DNA from: a virus
Direction: 5' to 3' (one strand)
DNA length: 35,738 nucleotides
IMG/VR virus record: IMGVR_UViG_3300044993_000167
Span: 1-35,738 of that record
Made by a program: the position numbers and the translations under genes. Shown piece after piece: positions 8,159 through 16,725 of the stretch. Under the pieces are notes generated by a model. It saw only the letters and a list, made by a program, of their open reading frames with translations, had not been told where the DNA came from and ran no database searches. The first letter of the stretch is position 1. Every line of letters starts with the position of its first letter.

Positions 8159-8734
8159 TCACAACTGCGACAATAATTTTTCTATTTGCTCGAAAATCTG
8201 TTGTGCGCTAAGCTTCTGCCGCTTAGCTCTGAAAAATCCGTCCACGCTCCAGCCTTTCAATGTGCCGTCCTTTATCTTAGCCCAAACTTCATCGTTCTCA
8301 ACTTTTGCACCGACAAACCAAGTACCGTCCGGGTACTTGTCGCCCATACCCAGTAATCCCTTAGTGCTGTCTTGTATAAATGATTGATAAATGGTGACGC
8401 CCGGCGCCTTTTCGCCGTTGTGCATCAGGTCAACGTTCTTTTGATAGCCCTTTTTAAAGAATTTTTGCGCTATGGTTTCTATCGTTTCCCGGGAAAACTT
8501 TACATAGAACTCTCCCATACCGGGCTCGTTTCGATAGATAAGCATGTCGGGTATCATGGCAGGGCCCACTACGATTCGTTTTTCATCATCTGCAAAAAGG
8601 CCTCTGTAATTTTTGAAAGCGAAATAATTTTCTTTAATAGCAGGGCTATCAACCATGCTAACGAATGACACTTCGCATTCGCCGTCGGTTGATTCATCTA
8701 CTTGAAGGTCGTAAATAGGCAAATCCTGGCTCAT
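8159..8734 (-). CDS. XkdF-like prohead protease (Peptidase S78_2 type)
   Basis: The product is 191 aa. It carries the features of the XkdF group: an N-terminal DLPIYDLQVDES strand, an EVSFVSMVDSPAI segment, VVGPAMIPDMLIYR, a VDLMHNGEKAPG stretch holding the likely catalytic His, and a GTLKGWSVDGFF segment holding the likely Ser. These belong to the herpes-protease-like fold used to mature proheads. It sits directly upstream of scaffold and capsid genes, as expected for a maturation protease. The protein is complete in length for the family. Catalytic assignments are from family knowledge and have not been aligned. Confidence 0.7.
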   Translation of the reverse strand: MSQDLPIYDLQVDESTDGECEVSFVSMVDSPAIKENYFAFKNYRGLFADDEKRIVVGPAMIPDMLIYRNEPGMGEFYVKFSRETIETIAQKFFKKGYQKNVDLMHNGEKAPGVTIYQSFIQDSTKGLLGMGDKYPDGTWFVGAKVENDEVWAKIKDGTLKGWSVDGFFRAKRQKLSAQQIFEQIEKLLSQL

Positions 8735-8772
8735 AAATCCTTAAAGTAGGTATTTACCTTGCAGGTACAACT

Positions 8773-10668
8773 TTAGGTTAGCCTTGCGGCTCTATTGAGC
8801 CGTCTTATACGTTCCTGCGAGCTGCTTACATCGCTTTCAACGACAAACGCACGGGTAGTAGCATTTCCGATTTGGTTAAGGCTATTCTGGTCGAGTTGTG
8901 TAGTAGCTCGTTGGGGTTCCGGTATAGGTGGCGCTTGAAATGATGGCACCTGCCCGACGGGGGCGCCGCCGCCTTTGCCGGGTATTTTGGTCGCAATTAT
9001 TTTGCGCACATTGGCAAGCGTCGCAGCTCCTACGGTTGCAGCTGCTATGAAGTTGAACGGAGGCGGTGCGCTCGCTAATGCCTTTTGTACCGCCAAAAAA
9101 CCGTCAATGGTAGCTTGGGCAACAGCCAGCGCCTTGCCTGCTACTGTCTCCCTGCCAACGAGTTCTGATAGTGCTTCCAGGGCGTTGGATATTATCTGTA
9201 TCCTGCCTTCCTGCAAGGCTCTTTCGTTGGCTAACCGCTCGTCTGCTGCCTGCTTGTCAAGCTCCGCCTTCTTTTTTCTGTATTGCTCCTCAACTTCAAA
9301 CAACAGCAACGAATTGTCGCCGGCTATTTTCAGCCGTTCCTGATATTCATCAAAAATCTTCTGCCGCTCCAGCGCAATGCCGCTTAATCGCTCAAGCTGC
9401 AATGTCTTGAAAAGTTCGGTCTGCTGCTTCTGTTGCTCCGCTGCTTTCGCCTCCGCTTCTGCTTGCAGCCTCAACATCTCTTTGTTGAACTTCTCTATAT
9501 CATCAAGCTCTTTTGACCGGAATAAAAAATTATCTTTAGCCTTCTGTTCATTCGCCTTCTTATTGCTTTGAACAATCGCTTTGTCAGCATTCCGTTGCGC
9601 AAGTATCAGGCCCGCTCTGTCATTCTCCAGCTTTAGTAATTCATCCTGCCTTGCTTTAGCGTCTTCCTCACCCTTGCGCCTCGTTTCCTCGGGGTCAAAT
9701 ATTAGCTTAGCTAAAAAGCCAGTACTTTGATCTACAAAATCGCCGTTTATTTTTAGAGGTATATCAATGCCGGGTATTTTGTTTATAAGGCCTATCAGTC
9801 CGTTTATTGCGTCTATGCCTAATTTGGTTATGGCTCGTATAGGAAGGCTGACTAAGTCAAGATAGCCTTTAAGAAAATCAAAGTTCCTTTGTGCTGCTGC
9901 TTCCTGCAACTTTCTCGTTATCTCTCCATTCCTTATTACTTCTTTGGTTGCGGCAATGGTGGCATCAATTTGCTTTATTTTTATCTGTAATATTTCAGCC
10001 TCACTTTTGCCTTGCAGCTTCAAAATATTATCTTGACTGCTTATGGATGACAACTTTTCTTTCTGTAAGTTAAGATTTGCTTCGCTGGCTTGGTTCAGCT
10101 TGTTTTGCTCGGCTGTAACGCCATTCACCAAGGCTTTAATATCTTCCCAATATGCTACTATTGTGCCAATAGCGACTGCGAATAAACCTATACCTGTTGC
10201 GGCTATGCCTGCTTTGATGCCTTTAAGTGCATCGAGAGCAACAACTTTCAACCGCTCGAAATATTTGCCGGCATCTGCGATAGCGCTAAGGCCTTGACTG
10301 AGAGCAAGCGCAGCCTGAACCTTTACCAGCGTCTTTTGCAAGTCTTCGCTTTCGGCTCCGAATAATGCGGCTGCCCCTGTTAATGCGGTGAAGCCACCGG
10401 CGGCGGCACTGAGTGCATCGGAAAAAGCACCAAATTTTTTTGCAGGATTAAAAAGCTCTATCCTTTCATTTGCATCTGCTATACGGTCTCTTAGCTCAGC
10501 CACACGCTTTGCTGCTTGTAATGCTTGCGGTGAAAGTTCGCCGAACTCCTCGCTAATGCTTATAACTTCTCTTTGTGCCTCTCTCAGTTGCCGCCTAATA
10601 TCACCCACGCTCTTTACCGCTTGCTCACCATTAGCACGTATTTCTAAGCCTACTACTTGGTCTGCCAT
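8773..10668 (-). CDS. Tape measure protein
   Basis: From the ATG at 10668 (MADQVVGLEIRANG) the protein is 631 aa and begins one base after the previous stop; an ATG at 10686 is a weaker alternative. It is a long, Ala-rich helical protein with coiled-coil heptads at both ends, an Ala/Gly-rich amphipathic part (residues about 85-140), and one hydrophobic stretch around 151-174 (GIAATGIGLFAVAIGTIVAYW). These are the marks of tape measure proteins that set siphovirus tail length and help DNA cross the envelope. At about 1.5 angstrom per residue the tail would be roughly 95 nm. It lies downstream of the other tail genes, which is unusual. Confidence 0.8.
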   Translation of the reverse strand: MADQVVGLEIRANGEQAVKSVGDIRRQLREAQREVISISEEFGELSPQALQAAKRVAELRDRIADANERIELFNPAKKFGAFSDALSAAAGGFTALTGAAALFGAESEDLQKTLVKVQAALALSQGLSAIADAGKYFERLKVVALDALKGIKAGIAATGIGLFAVAIGTIVAYWEDIKALVNGVTAEQNKLNQASEANLNLQKEKLSSISSQDNILKLQGKSEAEILQIKIKQIDATIAATKEVIRNGEITRKLQEAAAQRNFDFLKGYLDLVSLPIRAITKLGIDAINGLIGLINKIPGIDIPLKINGDFVDQSTGFLAKLIFDPEETRRKGEEDAKARQDELLKLENDRAGLILAQRNADKAIVQSNKKANEQKAKDNFLFRSKELDDIEKFNKEMLRLQAEAEAKAAEQQKQQTELFKTLQLERLSGIALERQKIFDEYQERLKIAGDNSLLLFEVEEQYRKKKAELDKQAADERLANERALQEGRIQIISNALEALSELVGRETVAGKALAVAQATIDGFLAVQKALASAPPPFNFIAAATVGAATLANVRKIIATKIPGKGGGAPVGQVPSFQAPPIPEPQRATTQLDQNSLNQIGNATTRAFVVESDVSSSQERIRRLNRAARLT

Positions 10669-10669
10669 A

Positions 10670-12664
10670 TTAGTAAATTTTTTCAATTACTTTCAATAAC
10701 TCAACTTCGCAAACGTCCGGCTCACTCATATTGTAATCAATAATCTTCACGAGCCGCCACAATGCGCCGTCTATCCAGATAAGTTTTGAAAAGTCAAGAT
10801 TAAAAATATCTGTAATATTTAACTTCATCTTACACTTAAGTAACCTGCTGTCTTTATCTGTTATTTCTGCCATGTAGGATGAATGGTACACGTTGAATTG
10901 GTGATTAGACAAGTTGCCGCTTGTCACTGTGAAAAACAGTTCTGCGGGTACACCGAAATGTATGTCATTGCTCGGAGCGTCCGGGTCATCGTAGTGCCCT
11001 GCATAACCGTAGGACGTTAGCCCGCTAACTTGCCCTGTAATATTCCACGCCGTTACTCCGGTAACATGCAAGGCTTGCAGAATGCGTATGTTGCTGTCTG
11101 TCTGCGATTCGATGTTATTTTCCAGCTTCAATATAGTACTGTACACCTTATCCTCACCATCATAACCTACTAATGGCGTCGGCGAAAATATTACTTCTAA
11201 TGTCTCCCTGTTGTCCTCGAAGTCAAAGGTTGAATCTAATGTATATTGGCCATAGGTCTGATTGTACCTTTTCTTATACAATTCATTGTAATAGTCTGAA
11301 TCATCCTTGAACTTGAAATCGTAAAAACGACTGGTAAGAAAAGCCATCGGCGTTATCCTTATAGGCTGCGACCTATCTACTTTATCACTCCAGTTTACCG
11401 TCTCTGGATTGCTGTAAAAATCAACATATGGTGAAATTTTTACATGTCTTTCTTTTTCAGGGTCTTCATAGATGTATAAGTTGAACAACTTCATAATGCT
11501 ACTTAAAAAATCCCGCTGCAAAATGTTTGAGGGTATAGTGTCATTCATCTTCACAGTGTCACCTACGGCAACGGGCGTCGGTACTGCTGTATCGCTTACT
11601 ATCATGCAAGTTGCGGACAAAGTAATAACGTTTAGCGGGGTTATGCCTGATATAAACAACGATATTGTGTCATTTGCGTTTAGCGTAACATTGCCTGATA
11701 TTGAGTTCTCGCCAATGTTGTTTACATTAGCTGTGAATTGAGTTACTCCGCTTTTTATGAACGAAAATTGAACCGGCAATGTACCGGTATAAGAAAACAC
11801 ATTTATTACTATGGTAACGCTTGCAGATACTGCTGTGCCTGTGTAATTGAAAAATTTGTCATCAGCTGTTGTAAAAGCGCCTATCGAACCGGAGTTTAAA
11901 AAAATAGTAAAGTCCACGTCGTCTATGTTATTGCTTTGAGCTATACCTGCTCTGTTGAAAATAGTCTTGTTTTGCGCCGTCAATATTTTTTTGTTGTGTG
12001 GAACTATAAGGCGCTTGAACCTTTGCGTATTGAACAAAGGCGCATCGTATGTATAGCCTGCATTCGCAAATATTTTCTCCAAATATTGCTTCACAAATAA
12101 AGCGGGGCGAAAGGTTCCGATATTCCAGTTGTGCTTATCAACGGAATAGTTGCCGTAATCAATAAGCGGGTAGTAGTATCCTGCGCCTGCATTGTAGTTA
12201 GCCCAGCTGTTTTGTATGTTTGTAACATTAAAGTTGTGGTCGTATGCGCTAAAATCCAAGTCTTCCAGCTTTGCCCTACCAATACCGGCGACAAGGCCGT
12301 AAAGCTCGCCAAATACGGCGACTTCGTATTCAATGCTACCATTATCTATTATGATATTTAGAAGCCTTAAATCGCCTTTAAAGGCTTGAATATTGTTCTG
12401 GAAAATAAAGCATCTTGCACGCTTCGCAGGGTTGAAGTTTATATTCACGTTAGGCAATGCGTCATTGTATGGGTTGCTTTGCGACACGTCGAATATTGAA
12501 CCGAAAATTTTGTTATTGTTTGCAGTGCCGGGCAAAACAATAGTCTTGCTAAAGGACGTGGAGCGTGCGCCAAAGTCTTTTACATCATCAATTGACAATG
12601 TCAGAAGTGCGCTTATACCTTTGTCTATATCGGCCCGCTTTTTTTCTATAAATAACTCTGTCAT
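10670..12664 (-). CDS. Large tail/baseplate protein
   Basis: The product is 664 aa. The N-terminal region contains STSFSKTIVLPGTANNNKIF (about residues 36-55), a segment I associate with large tail proteins of Bacteroidota phages. The middle (about 280-370) is Ser/Thr/Val-rich and looks like an inserted beta-sandwich (TGTAVSASVTIVINVFSY). The C-terminal third has alternating charged and aromatic strands ending in VCEVELLKVIEKIY. It overlaps the upstream gene by 4 bp and ends one base before the tape measure start. A role at the tail tip or baseplate, perhaps as tail-associated hub, is inferred from size and position. Confidence 0.55.
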   Translation of the reverse strand: MTELFIEKKRADIDKGISALLTLSIDDVKDFGARSTSFSKTIVLPGTANNNKIFGSIFDVSQSNPYNDALPNVNINFNPAKRARCFIFQNNIQAFKGDLRLLNIIIDNGSIEYEVAVFGELYGLVAGIGRAKLEDLDFSAYDHNFNVTNIQNSWANYNAGAGYYYPLIDYGNYSVDKHNWNIGTFRPALFVKQYLEKIFANAGYTYDAPLFNTQRFKRLIVPHNKKILTAQNKTIFNRAGIAQSNNIDDVDFTIFLNSGSIGAFTTADDKFFNYTGTAVSASVTIVINVFSYTGTLPVQFSFIKSGVTQFTANVNNIGENSISGNVTLNANDTISLFISGITPLNVITLSATCMIVSDTAVPTPVAVGDTVKMNDTIPSNILQRDFLSSIMKLFNLYIYEDPEKERHVKISPYVDFYSNPETVNWSDKVDRSQPIRITPMAFLTSRFYDFKFKDDSDYYNELYKKRYNQTYGQYTLDSTFDFEDNRETLEVIFSPTPLVGYDGEDKVYSTILKLENNIESQTDSNIRILQALHVTGVTAWNITGQVSGLTSYGYAGHYDDPDAPSNDIHFGVPAELFFTVTSGNLSNHQFNVYHSSYMAEITDKDSRLLKCKMKLNITDIFNLDFSKLIWIDGALWRLVKIIDYNMSEPDVCEVELLKVIEKIY

Positions 12665-13755
12665 CTGTATTGCGTGTTGTAGTCTCCTGTAAGTCTTATG
12701 TTCAGCTCAAGTACAGTCAATCTATTGGCTGCATGTGTCTTATACTCGTACTCTGTTGCTTGAACCTGCACGGGTATCCAGTAGCCATCATCGTACAAAT
12801 ACACTTCAGGGCTTTGCACCAATTCGCCGAGCCATCGGTACATGTCATCATCTAAATAATCGCTTGTTACTGTCATGCTTTGCTCGCTACGTGTGGCATA
12901 CACTTGCCTACCTGTATGGTACACGTTGCTGTTCTGATAACTAATAACACCCGAAGCTGCAAGCCTGTACGAACTTCGCTCATATTCTTTGCGCTTTATA
13001 TTTATTCGCTCTTTACTTATTAAAGTAAAATCATATGTTTCATAACCACCATACGAATTAAGAAACGCTAATGTCCTTGTGGGGAATCTATTCTCACACT
13101 TGAACTTTATTATTTTGGTCTGCCCATTCACCACTAACGTTGCCTTATTGCCGCCAGTATTCGCATGGCTCAAATTGAAGTGAACAATGCCGGAAGGATT
13201 AAGAACTGACACGCTGCCATTAACTCCGTTTATAGAATAATTTAGCGTTCCGGTTGATGCTGCTATGTAAGGCACAAGCTGAAACAATCCTGCTTCTATG
13301 CCTTCCACTGTTTCCGGGCGGTTCGTAGCAAATGCGTTTGGGGTTACGACTGCCGTTGACAAATACGGGCCTGCCTTGTATGTGTCAAAGTAATTACGTG
13401 TTACATCTGTTATCAGATTGGTGTAAATAGTTGCATTATATTCCTGACCAAATTTTACTTGCACCGAAATATAAGGCTTGTATTGGTTGCCGGTTACGCC
13501 TGTTGACGGCGCAAATTTGCTTTCAAAGTAATTTCGTATCACAGGCCCTATATCGAAAACACCAGCCAATGTTACCGGCTCTGGGAATACCTTCAGTCTC
13601 GCAACAAGCACTGCATTAATGTAAACATCTGCCAGATATTTAAAATTTTCGTAATTTGTTTCATCTTGTGGTTTCACGTTATCGTAGACCGTGAAGTATA
13701 TCGGCATGTGTGCGCTACTCAATGCAGGCGGCGAAGTTATTATTTGGTATGCCAT
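12661..13755 (-). CDS. Tail protein, unknown subunit
   Basis: This 364-aa protein begins MAYQIITSPPALSSAHMPIYF and is made mostly of predicted beta strands with many Tyr, Asn and Val. It has conserved-looking blocks such as LAGVFDIGPVIRNYFESKF and NRLTVLELNIRLTGDYNTQ at the C-terminus. It shares one base with the upstream gene and 4 bp with the next one, so three tail genes form a tightly coupled cluster. The architecture recalls distal tail proteins, but no definitive motif is visible. I call it tail protein from its place between the gp10-like and large baseplate-like genes. Confidence 0.5.
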   Translation of the reverse strand: MAYQIITSPPALSSAHMPIYFTVYDNVKPQDETNYENFKYLADVYINAVLVARLKVFPEPVTLAGVFDIGPVIRNYFESKFAPSTGVTGNQYKPYISVQVKFGQEYNATIYTNLITDVTRNYFDTYKAGPYLSTAVVTPNAFATNRPETVEGIEAGLFQLVPYIAASTGTLNYSINGVNGSVSVLNPSGIVHFNLSHANTGGNKATLVVNGQTKIIKFKCENRFPTRTLAFLNSYGGYETYDFTLISKERINIKRKEYERSSYRLAASGVISYQNSNVYHTGRQVYATRSEQSMTVTSDYLDDDMYRWLGELVQSPEVYLYDDGYWIPVQVQATEYEYKTHAANRLTVLELNIRLTGDYNTQYR

Positions 13756-14378
13756 TACATTTTAGTTTTTTCTATTACATCAATTTTTAATGCGTTCGCT
13801 ATTCCTGTGGCAATGTCTTTTTCAAGTTCGTTTATCGCATCGCTCCAGAAGTTGGATGCAGGCAGCCCGTATCGCTTTATTAATACACTTTTGCCTATTG
13901 CCGCCTTTCTACTTGCAGGAATTTGTTTTGCTCGCTTCATTTCTCGAGGCGTTACCGCTACTTTTGTATTTGCAAATGCTTTGCCTTCGTTTATAAGGTA
14001 CCGCTCTATGCTGTCAATCATGTTTTGCGAGGGAAAAGTTTTTTTGAATTTATATCCTTTCCTACTCTGGCCTGACTGCCAGCCGGCGACACCTGCATCT
14101 ACGAATTTGTAATAGTAGTTGACAAAAATTTCTATAACTGTAACGCCGTTACCGAACTGCTTCAAGCGGGGCACAATGCTTTTTTCAAGCGCTCCGGATG
14201 CTATTCTGTTACTCCTTTGCAGATTATCCCTTGCGTCTTGTACGAACTTGGCGGCGGCCTTTATTATTGCCGCATCTGTCTTGCTAAGGCTCACACCAAC
14301 ATCATCCCGCTGCTGGCCTAAATTTTCCAGAAAACCGCTATCAAGCGCCGCTTGCGCTTGTGCAAAACTTATTGCCAT
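13755..14378 (-). CDS. HK97 gp10-like head-tail / tail terminator-type protein
   Basis: This 207-aa protein starts with helices (MAISFAQAQAALDSGFLENL), followed by SLSKTDAAIIKAAAKFVQDARDNLQ, the helical lead of gp10-like proteins. Next comes a beta segment with ITVIEIFVNYYYKFVDAGVAGWQ-type composition (strand pair plus DAGVAG turn) and a basic region (SRKGYKFKKTF). This helix-then-beta layout with a Tyr/Phe-Val-Gly turn is typical for HK97 gp10 family proteins at the head-tail interface. It is the first gene after the terminator at 14427-14450 and is coupled to the next tail gene by a one-base overlap. Family assignment is moderately sure. Confidence 0.5.
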   Translation of the reverse strand: MAISFAQAQAALDSGFLENLGQQRDDVGVSLSKTDAAIIKAAAKFVQDARDNLQRSNRIASGALEKSIVPRLKQFGNGVTVIEIFVNYYYKFVDAGVAGWQSGQSRKGYKFKKTFPSQNMIDSIERYLINEGKAFANTKVAVTPREMKRAKQIPASRKAAIGKSVLIKRYGLPASNFWSDAINELEKDIATGIANALKIDVIEKTKM

Positions 14379-14426
14379 ACTTTATAGAGTAGGTTTTGCA
14401 GAGCAAGGGTTTTTTTTAAGACAAAA

Positions 14427-14450
14427 CCCCTCCGGTGGAAACCGGACGGG
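14427..14450 (-). terminator. Intrinsic terminator after tail chaperone gene
   Basis: Arms at 14427-14436 and 14441-14450 pair over 10 positions with one mismatch around a GGAA (plus strand) tetraloop. On the minus strand the stem is followed by TTTTGTCTT. It separates the frameshifted chaperone from the tail genes, again without a clear promoter after it, so readthrough is likely. Confidence 0.65.
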
Positions 14451-14466
14451 AAAACAAAACCGCATA

Positions 14467-15164
14467 CTACTTATATTTTTTCGCCCTTCTTACCTCCCAT
14501 TCTGCCTTATGGCCTAAGTAAGTCATGGCGTTGATAAATTCAAGACAGGGTAGTTTGTACGCCTCCTGCAAGCTCACACGCTGGTACTCTGCGAAACGCT
14601 CGGCATGAAGCAGCCAACCAAATGATTTTTCAAAAGCATCAACTGGGGCAGTATGTTCTCCGGTATCTTGTTGCTCTCCTTCACTACTTCTATTACTGTG
14701 CTTGTGAATATTTCGCAAAAAAAAAGAAGGCTTGAATAAACATGTATAAATGGCATCTGCTTTACATCGCTTGCGTATTTTTCGTGATTTGTAGGGTCGT
14801 ATTTGCCCCAGCGAGGCTTTATTATGCACGCCGCTAAATTGTGCAAATTTGATACAAAATCCTGCTGCAAAAAATACTGTATTGATATGTACCTGCCTGT
14901 ATTTATTTTTCTTATGTCATAAATGAACGAGTACCCTCTGCATCGCTTTACGGGTTTGGTGTTCGGCGGCGTGCTATACACAAAGCTAACCTTTTTCTTT
15001 AGCTCTATAAATTCATCCCATTGCATAGCTTCTATATCCGTCGGTGTCTTACCTGCAAGTAATGCGCAAACCTGTATTTCTTTGTCCAAGTCTTGCAAGT
15101 CGCTGTTGACGTACCCCATCAACGTCTGGTATTCCTCAACAGTCAATGTAAACCAATTTTTCAT
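14467..15164 (-). CDS. Tail assembly chaperone GT fusion made by -1 frameshift
   Basis: If ribosomes slip back one base at the T run at 14725-14717, residues 1-149 of the upstream frame are joined to 83 residues of the -1 frame, giving a 232-aa product ending at 14467. The -1 part has coding character (FGWLLHAERFAE, LPCLEFINAMTYLGHKAEWE) and no start codon of its own that would give a sensible protein. This is the standard gpG/gpGT layout of siphophage tail chaperones, where the fusion recruits tape measure and tail tube. It is unusual that the tape measure gene is not next but four genes on. The frame and slippery site are seen; the event is inferred. Confidence 0.75.
14574..15164 (-). CDS. 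Tail assembly chaperone G (unshifted product)
   Basis: The zero-frame product is 196 aa (MKNWFTLTVEEYQTLMGYV...). The N-terminus is helical and acidic (DLDKEIQVCALLAGKTPTDIE), followed by YSFIYDIRKINTGRYISIQYF and a helix NLHNLAACIIKP, a pattern found in tail-chaperone G proteins of Bacteroidota phages. The last 47 residues after the slippery site are low-quality coding and probably just the default ending. It is 12 bp downstream of the large terminase gene. The protein would act in the cytoplasm during tail assembly and not be in the virion. Confidence 0.7.
   Translation of the reverse strand: MKNWFTLTVEEYQTLMGYVNSDLQDLDKEIQVCALLAGKTPTDIEAMQWDEFIELKKKVSFVYSTPPNTKPVKRCRGYSFIYDIRKINTGRYISIQYFLQQDFVSNLHNLAACIIKPRWGKYDPTNHEKYASDVKQMPFIHVYSSLLFFCEIFTSTVIEVVKESNKIPENILPQLMLLKNHLVGCFMPSVSQSTSV
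14717..14725 (-). promoter_or_regulatory. -1 programmed frameshift site, T_TTT_TTT in a T9 run
   Basis: On the minus strand nine T residues follow CTTC. Read in the chaperone zero frame they contain T_TTT_TTT (14724-14718), which permits full tRNA re-pairing after a one-base slip. Slipping leads into the 83-codon -1 frame ending at 14467. No clear downstream pseudoknot was worked out by eye. Confidence 0.75.
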
Positions 15165-15176
15165 AATATTTCTTTA

Positions 15177-16379
15177 TCAGATAAACGAATAATTGCCGCT
15201 GCCACCAGCTCTCCATTTTTTCAATGCCAGTGCCAATGCACACACCGCATCATCATGCATCCCGGCAGGTGCAGAGTATCGTACGCCGGTTCTGGTGTAC
15301 TCATATTCAAAATTGTTTAATTCATCCGTTATTACTCCCTCGGGAAAAGCTATCCTTCGCTGCTGTATAGCAAGGCTAAGTGCTTCCATTAGTTGCTGCT
15401 TGCTGTGCTGCGTGAATATCACGATCTCAACATCCTTTAGCCGTGCCACTTCCTCGCCAATAGGACTGCCTACGCCTGTGCCATCAATAGCGATAGGCAC
15501 GTTGGGCAGGTTAAGTATTGCTTGCGTGGTTTGTCTCCAATCTCTTTGGAAGCGGTCAAGATAGCATACCTGGCAGTTCTTATCGAGGCCTATTATCACG
15601 GTAAAGTCGTTAGACCTTGCGACGTCAACACCGTAACAAATAGCCGGCTCGTTACTCATCGGATAGGTGCATTGCTGAATAAATGACAAGCCAAAAGGGT
15701 TCGCCGCATCATCGCTTGGCTCTGCGAGGTATAATTCCTTGAAAACGTAATCGGGCAAGTCTCGCTTCGCTTGCTCTATCTCTTCGATGAAAGGGCGCCC
15801 GTCTTTTGTCAACATACCCGCCTCGGCTGCATCGTATGCCGTTATCTTGAAGTATGCATGATTGGGCTCACCGTGCTTTGCCCGTTGCGCTAATTTGTAG
15901 CCCCAGTTCTTCTTACCTTTTACGTTCCCGATAAACTTGCATGGGCCGCCGGTGCTTGATAGCGTCGAGCGAAGGGCAAACCACGCTTCCTCCCGGCTAC
16001 GTGTGAACTCGTCAAATACCGCTGCGTAAACATCATCCCCGTATAAGTTGTCTGGCTTTTCGGCAGACTTGAAAACAATTATAGAACCGTGAGGCAATGT
16101 GAGAGTTAATTCGCTTTCGTTTGCTTTGAAAAAGTTTTTCGCCGTCACTTGCAGCTTCATGCGGCTAAAGGCGATTTTGGCTTGCGCATAAACCGGAGCT
16201 ACCCACCACACTGACTGCCCTTTTTTGCACCGCAATGCTTGCTCCAGTAGCCAAACGATATGGCTGGCAGTCTTGCCGACCTTAGTACTTGCTTCTGTGA
16301 CGGTGAACCTTGCCGAGCTGTCAATGATTGCAGCTTGGTAAGGAAACAATTTTGGTCTCGTGTAATTAATTTTACTCAT
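15177..16379 (-). CDS. terL: Terminase large subunit
   Basis: This 400-aa protein is the packaging motor. It has a deviant Walker A ASTKVGKT (residues 30-37), a Walker B ending VFDE (121-124), and the RNase H-like nuclease acids in YGVDVARSNDFT (249-260), AIDG (297-300) and HDDAVCALALA (375-385). The ATPase translocates DNA through the portal and the nuclease cuts the concatemer. Length is short but normal for compact terminases. It overlaps the small subunit gene by 8 bp. With no cohesive or direct terminal repeat visible, headful cutting is the simpler guess, which would give circularly permuted genomes and explain the circular assembly. Confidence 0.9.
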   Translation of the reverse strand: MSKINYTRPKLFPYQAAIIDSSARFTVTEASTKVGKTASHIVWLLEQALRCKKGQSVWWVAPVYAQAKIAFSRMKLQVTAKNFFKANESELTLTLPHGSIIVFKSAEKPDNLYGDDVYAAVFDEFTRSREEAWFALRSTLSSTGGPCKFIGNVKGKKNWGYKLAQRAKHGEPNHAYFKITAYDAAEAGMLTKDGRPFIEEIEQAKRDLPDYVFKELYLAEPSDDAANPFGLSFIQQCTYPMSNEPAICYGVDVARSNDFTVIIGLDKNCQVCYLDRFQRDWRQTTQAILNLPNVPIAIDGTGVGSPIGEEVARLKDVEIVIFTQHSKQQLMEALSLAIQQRRIAFPEGVITDELNNFEYEYTRTGVRYSAPAGMHDDAVCALALALKKWRAGGSGNYSFI

Positions 16380-16716
16380 TCAAATTTAGTGTTATATCAA
16401 AACCGCTTACGTTTAGGTCTTGCTCAATCTTTTGTTGCGGTCTTCCTTCCATTCTATCCAATAGCTCTTTAAAGGCCGTAGTGTCGCCTTTACGGGCCTT
16501 TTCAAGTTGCTTTAGTGTTATTATATCCAACTGTGTAAGTGCCTCTATTTGGCCCGTTATGGGGTTCTTTGCCTTCTCTATTGCTTCGAGCCATCGGCGG
16601 ATGACTGTCTTAGATGACAACGAACCTGGCGGCCTACCCTTAGCATTCGGTGAAGGGTCGCCCTTTTCCGGTACCTTAAGCATGCCGCCATTCCTTCCTT
16701 TTACGTACCTGGCCAT
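16372..16716 (-). CDS. Terminase small subunit-like protein
   Basis: The protein is 114 aa and basic at the N-terminus, with PSPNAKGRPPGSLSSKTVIR (about 21-40). This GRPPG-type motif resembles the DUF5681-like front of small terminase proteins. Helices follow (LTQLDIITLKQLEKARKGDTTAFKELLDRM), then a C-terminal beta end. Small terminase subunits bind the packaging site and load the motor. It directly precedes and overlaps terL. The assignment rests on the motif plus position. Confidence 0.7.
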   Translation of the reverse strand: MARYVKGRNGGMLKVPEKGDPSPNAKGRPPGSLSSKTVIRRWLEAIEKAKNPITGQIEALTQLDIITLKQLEKARKGDTTAFKELLDRMEGRPQQKIEQDLNVSGFDITLNLNE

Positions 16717-16725
16717 AAAATTAGT

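Noticed and set aside
12091-12342. Minus-strand 83-codon frame inside the large tail gene
   Set aside because: It is in a different frame from the continuous 664-codon gene and has low-complexity Thr-rich content.
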